Both the position numbers and the translations under genes were made by a program. A stretch of 8,001 nucleotides of DNA, from NCBI GenBank assembly GCA_903930035.1, contig CAIYXG010000229.1, positions 1 through 8,001 of the forward strand, given 5' to 3'. This DNA is from an uncultured Actinomycetes bacterium (GTDB lineage: Bacteria; Actinomycetota; Acidimicrobiia; Acidimicrobiales; Microtrichaceae). Positions 6,036 to 8,001 of this stretch are shown piece after piece. The notes below the pieces were generated by a model. The model had not been told where the DNA came from. It did not search any database and was given only the letters and a program-made list of their open reading frames with translations. Position 1 is the stretch's first letter. The number at the start of each line of letters is the position of its first letter.

Positions 6036-7760
6036 CTACCGGATCAGGAGGCCGGGCTTGGTGTTCCGCAGACCGACCAGGTTGAGGTCGGGCACCAGGT
6101 TGGCGATGCCACCGCCGGTGACGGTCAGCTGGTAGGAGATGAACTGCGCGGACTGCTGGCCCCAGGTGCCGCCGCCGGACAGCGAGAACGGCGCCGCCTC
6201 CGGGGTGAAGAACACGCCGGAGAGCAGCACGCCGGCGCCGCCGGCCATCTGGAACTTGTTGCTGGGGGTCTCGGACCAGAACGCCAGGCCGGAGAACGGT
6301 CCCTCGGTCGGCGCGATCCAGGTGGGGGGCGAGCTGTTGACCAGCAGGAACCCGTTCTTCTGGACGAACGCCGTCTTCTGGAGGTTGAGGGTGCCGCCGG
6401 TGATGTTGATGTCGCCCGTCCGCTGGTAGACGAAGGCCGCCTTGGCGCTCGACGAGGTGAGGCAGGGCGTCTGCACGGTGGGCGGGGTGCACGAGGCCGA
6501 CAGCGACGAGGTCGGGTTGGCCGTGTTCACGTTGAACGACCCGCCGGTCATCTTGAGCGTGCCGTCCATCACCAGGTTGCCGCCCGTGAACGTGACATCG
6601 GCCCCGTTGCCGATCGTGAGCGACGGGCAGTCGATCCACCAGTTGCCCGACAGGGTGACGCTGGTGGCGTTGCAGCTGTAGAAGCTGGTCCACCGCTGGT
6701 AGCCGGCGGGCTGGCCGCTCGTACCGAGCGCCGACACCAGGTTGTCCACATAGGGCGCGCCGCCGGTCGCGCACCCCTCGACCGGGATGCCCTTGTAGTT
6801 GGGGTAAGTGGCCTTGCAGTTGTACTTCCAGTCCACCGGGGCGCGGGTGGCCCGGACGTCCTGGGAGACCGGCTGCGGGCTGATCCGGCCGGCGCTCACG
6901 TCGGTCGGGCTGCACGCCGGGGGCGAGCACGTCGTGGCGGTGCGGGACAGGCCGTACAGCGAGATCTTGCCGTTCTCGGTGGAGTTCTGGGGCACCGCGG
7001 TCAGGAGCGATCCCGTGCCGCTCGCCGAGATGGTCGTCTGGTTGGACGAGCAGGTCGACCCGTCCGAGTCGATGGCGATGAGCCCCGGTGCGGGGTTGGG
7101 ACCGTCCTTGCCGGCCGTGAGCTGGCTGCCGCCCGAGACGTTGAGCGGCGTGCAGCCTGTCGGGTCCAGGAGCCACAGGGCCGGGACGTCACCGGTCGAG
7201 ATCGCCCGGCCGAGGACGGTGGCCGTCCGCGTGACGGGGACCGTGCCGACGCCCACCACCTTGCCGAAGGTGGTGGCGGCGCTCGACCGGACGCTGACCT
7301 GCATGCGGCGGCAGGCAGTGCCGTCGTTGGGCCACGGCGTGGTGGTGCCGGCCTCGGCGATGTCGCTCTCCAGCGCCGGGTAGCGGATCGTGAGCGTGGT
7401 GCCGTCGACCGTGGTGGTCGGCGCGGCCTGGGTCACGGCGCCACCGGAGCAGGTGGTCGAGTTCATCCCGCTGCAGAACGACGCGGGGTCGACCGACGCG
7501 AGGGCGCCGACGTTGGCATTGAGCGACTTCACCGCGTCCTGGCAGGCGGTGCTGGGCAGGTCGGCGCCAAGCTGCGGCCCAGCGGCCAGCGCGGCGAAGT
7601 CGACCGCCGCCTGGGCGTCGGTGGCACGCACGCGGGCGTACCCGATGTCGAGCACCAGCGCCGCCATCACGAGCATGGCGAACATGAGCAGGCCGACGAG
7701 CAGTGCGACGGCCCCCCGTTCGTCCTGGTACCGCGCGCGAAGGACGGGGTGGCGCCTCAT
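6036..7760 (-). CDS. Tad-domain pilus assembly protein (TadG-like N-terminus, Cys-rich beta-repeat C-terminal part)
   Basis: This 574-residue protein has the standard Tad/TadG N-terminus: basic MRRHPVLRARYQ, then DERGAVALLVGLL entering one membrane helix (about 17-38), LDIGYARVRATDAQ, and AAVDFAALAAG (51-61), equivalent to the family's QNAADAAALAGA segment. Such proteins are minor components of Tad (Flp) pilus systems, anchored in the membrane with most of the chain outside. Here the external part is long. It has 14 cysteines (73, 96, 104, 150, 203, 237, 278, 283, 315, 330, 363, 378, 424, 433), an even number that would suit disulfides. From about 365 it carries Gly/Thr/Asn-rich strand-turn units such as LTIGNGADVTFTGGNLVM, TLKMTGGSFNV and INITGGTLNL, which suggest a beta-solenoid or adhesin-like fold. 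The ATG at 7760 overlaps the stop of the upstream pseudopilin gene (ATGA) and has no clear Shine-Dalgarno, so translation is probably coupled. Two inverted repeats follow its stop. Confidence 0.85.
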   Translation of the reverse strand: MRRHPVLRARYQDERGAVALLVGLLMFAMLVMAALVLDIGYARVRATDAQAAVDFAALAAGPQLGADLPSTACQDAVKSLNANVGALASVDPASFCSGMNSTTCSGGAVTQAAPTTTVDGTTLTIRYPALESDIAEAGTTTPWPNDGTACRRMQVSVRSSAATTFGKVVGVGTVPVTRTATVLGRAISTGDVPALWLLDPTGCTPLNVSGGSQLTAGKDGPNPAPGLIAIDSDGSTCSSNQTTISASGTGSLLTAVPQNSTENGKISLYGLSRTATTCSPPACSPTDVSAGRISPQPVSQDVRATRAPVDWKYNCKATYPNYKGIPVEGCATGGAPYVDNLVSALGTSGQPAGYQRWTSFYSCNATSVTLSGNWWIDCPSLTIGNGADVTFTGGNLVMDGTLKMTGGSFNVNTANPTSSLSASCTPPTVQTPCLTSSSAKAAFVYQRTGDINITGGTLNLQKTAFVQKNGFLLVNSSPPTWIAPTEGPFSGLAFWSETPSNKFQMAGGAGVLLSGVFFTPEAAPFSLSGGGTWGQQSAQFISYQLTVTGGGIANLVPDLNLVGLRNTKPGLLIR

Positions 7761-8001
7761 TGCTCGTACCGGGCGATGGACTTGCTGGTCAGGTTGATCG
7801 TGCGGCTGAAGAAGATGACTTCGAGCTTCTCGGCCTTGGTCACGCTGACCTGGACGCGTTTGCCGGAGTCGGCGCTGTTGTCCACGAAGCAGGGGCTCGT
7901 GCCGCCGGCGGTGGTGGTGGTCGCGTCGACAGCCACCGGGCTGGAGCCCGGCCCGGAGACGAGCGCCACGCAGACCGCGCTGTTCGACAGCGACCCGGCC
8001 G
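7757..8001 (-). CDS. TadE/TadG-like pseudopilin, C-terminal end (partial, 5' end outside window)
   Basis: The frame is open to the right edge and gives the last 80 residues before TGA at 7757-7759. The apparent GTG start at 7969 is only an internal Val: codons upstream continue as AGSLSNSAVC to the edge. Visible are two Cys (one near SAVCVAL, one in TSPCFVD), a strand segment KRVQVSVTKAEKLEVIFF and the end LTSKSIARYEQ. A hydrophobic strand followed by a small-residue/A-R-Y-E C-terminus is typical of TadE-type minor pseudopilins next to a Tad-domain gene. The N-terminal helix that would confirm the family lies outside the window. It is translationally coupled to the following Tad-domain gene by the ATGA overlap. 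Confidence 0.7.
   Translation of the reverse strand, partial: AGSLSNSAVCVALVSGPGSSPVAVDATTTTAGGTSPCFVDNSADSGKRVQVSVTKAEKLEVIFFSRTINLTSKSIARYEQ

Noticed and set aside
7757..7969. Small complete 70-residue gene starting at a GTG at 7969
   Set aside because: The frame stays open to the window edge with sensible codons, so this is the end of a longer pseudopilin gene cut by the window.
1..8001. CRISPR array, tRNA, rRNA, insertion sequence or phage attachment site
   Set aside because: No spaced direct repeats, cloverleaf-like sequence, transposase motif or terminal inverted repeats were seen on reading both strands.

Overview
The window is about 70% GC by eye, with strongly G/C-ending codons, and is almost fully coding. 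It looks like chromosomal DNA of a high-GC actinobacterium. A Tad-type pilus module, actinobacterial-style exported lipoproteins and a D-aminoacylase-like amidohydrolase fit Actinomycetota, possibly Acidimicrobiia. That placement is inference from style, not from a marker gene. No tRNA, rRNA, CRISPR array, insertion sequence or origin was seen.

Layout. At the left edge the last 107 codons of a plus-strand gene (1-326) encode a Thr/Pro-rich, acidic low-complexity tail of unknown function. It ends only 6 nt from the stop of the first of five genes that all run on the minus strand. In their direction of transcription (right to left) these are: (1) the C-terminal end of a TadE/TadG-like pseudopilin cut by the right edge (7757-8001); (2) a Tad-domain protein with a TadG-type N-terminus and a long cysteine-rich, beta-repeat-like C-terminal part (6036-7760), joined to the previous gene by a 4-nt ATGA overlap; (3) after a 122-nt gap holding three inverted repeats, a Tat-exported lipoprotein of unrecognised family (3781-5913); (4) after an 80-nt gap, a D-aminoacylase/amidohydrolase-superfamily enzyme (2012-3700); (5) 8 nt further on, a Sec lipoprotein with a CocE/S15-like alpha/beta-hydrolase domain (333-2003).

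How they may work together. Genes 1 and 2 are probably the distal end of a Tad (Flp) pilus operon. Genes 3 to 5 look like a separate unit: two surface-anchored proteins, at least one a hydrolase, around a cytoplasmic amidohydrolase. One reading is processing of an acylated or amide-containing substrate at the surface followed by deacylation inside the cell. This is a hypothesis from gene order; no substrate can be read from the sequence. The least understood items are the Tat lipoprotein, the amidohydrolase that lacks two usual metal-binding histidines, and the catalytic histidine of the hydrolase, which sits between two close cysteines. No stretch longer than about 125 nt lacks a gene.
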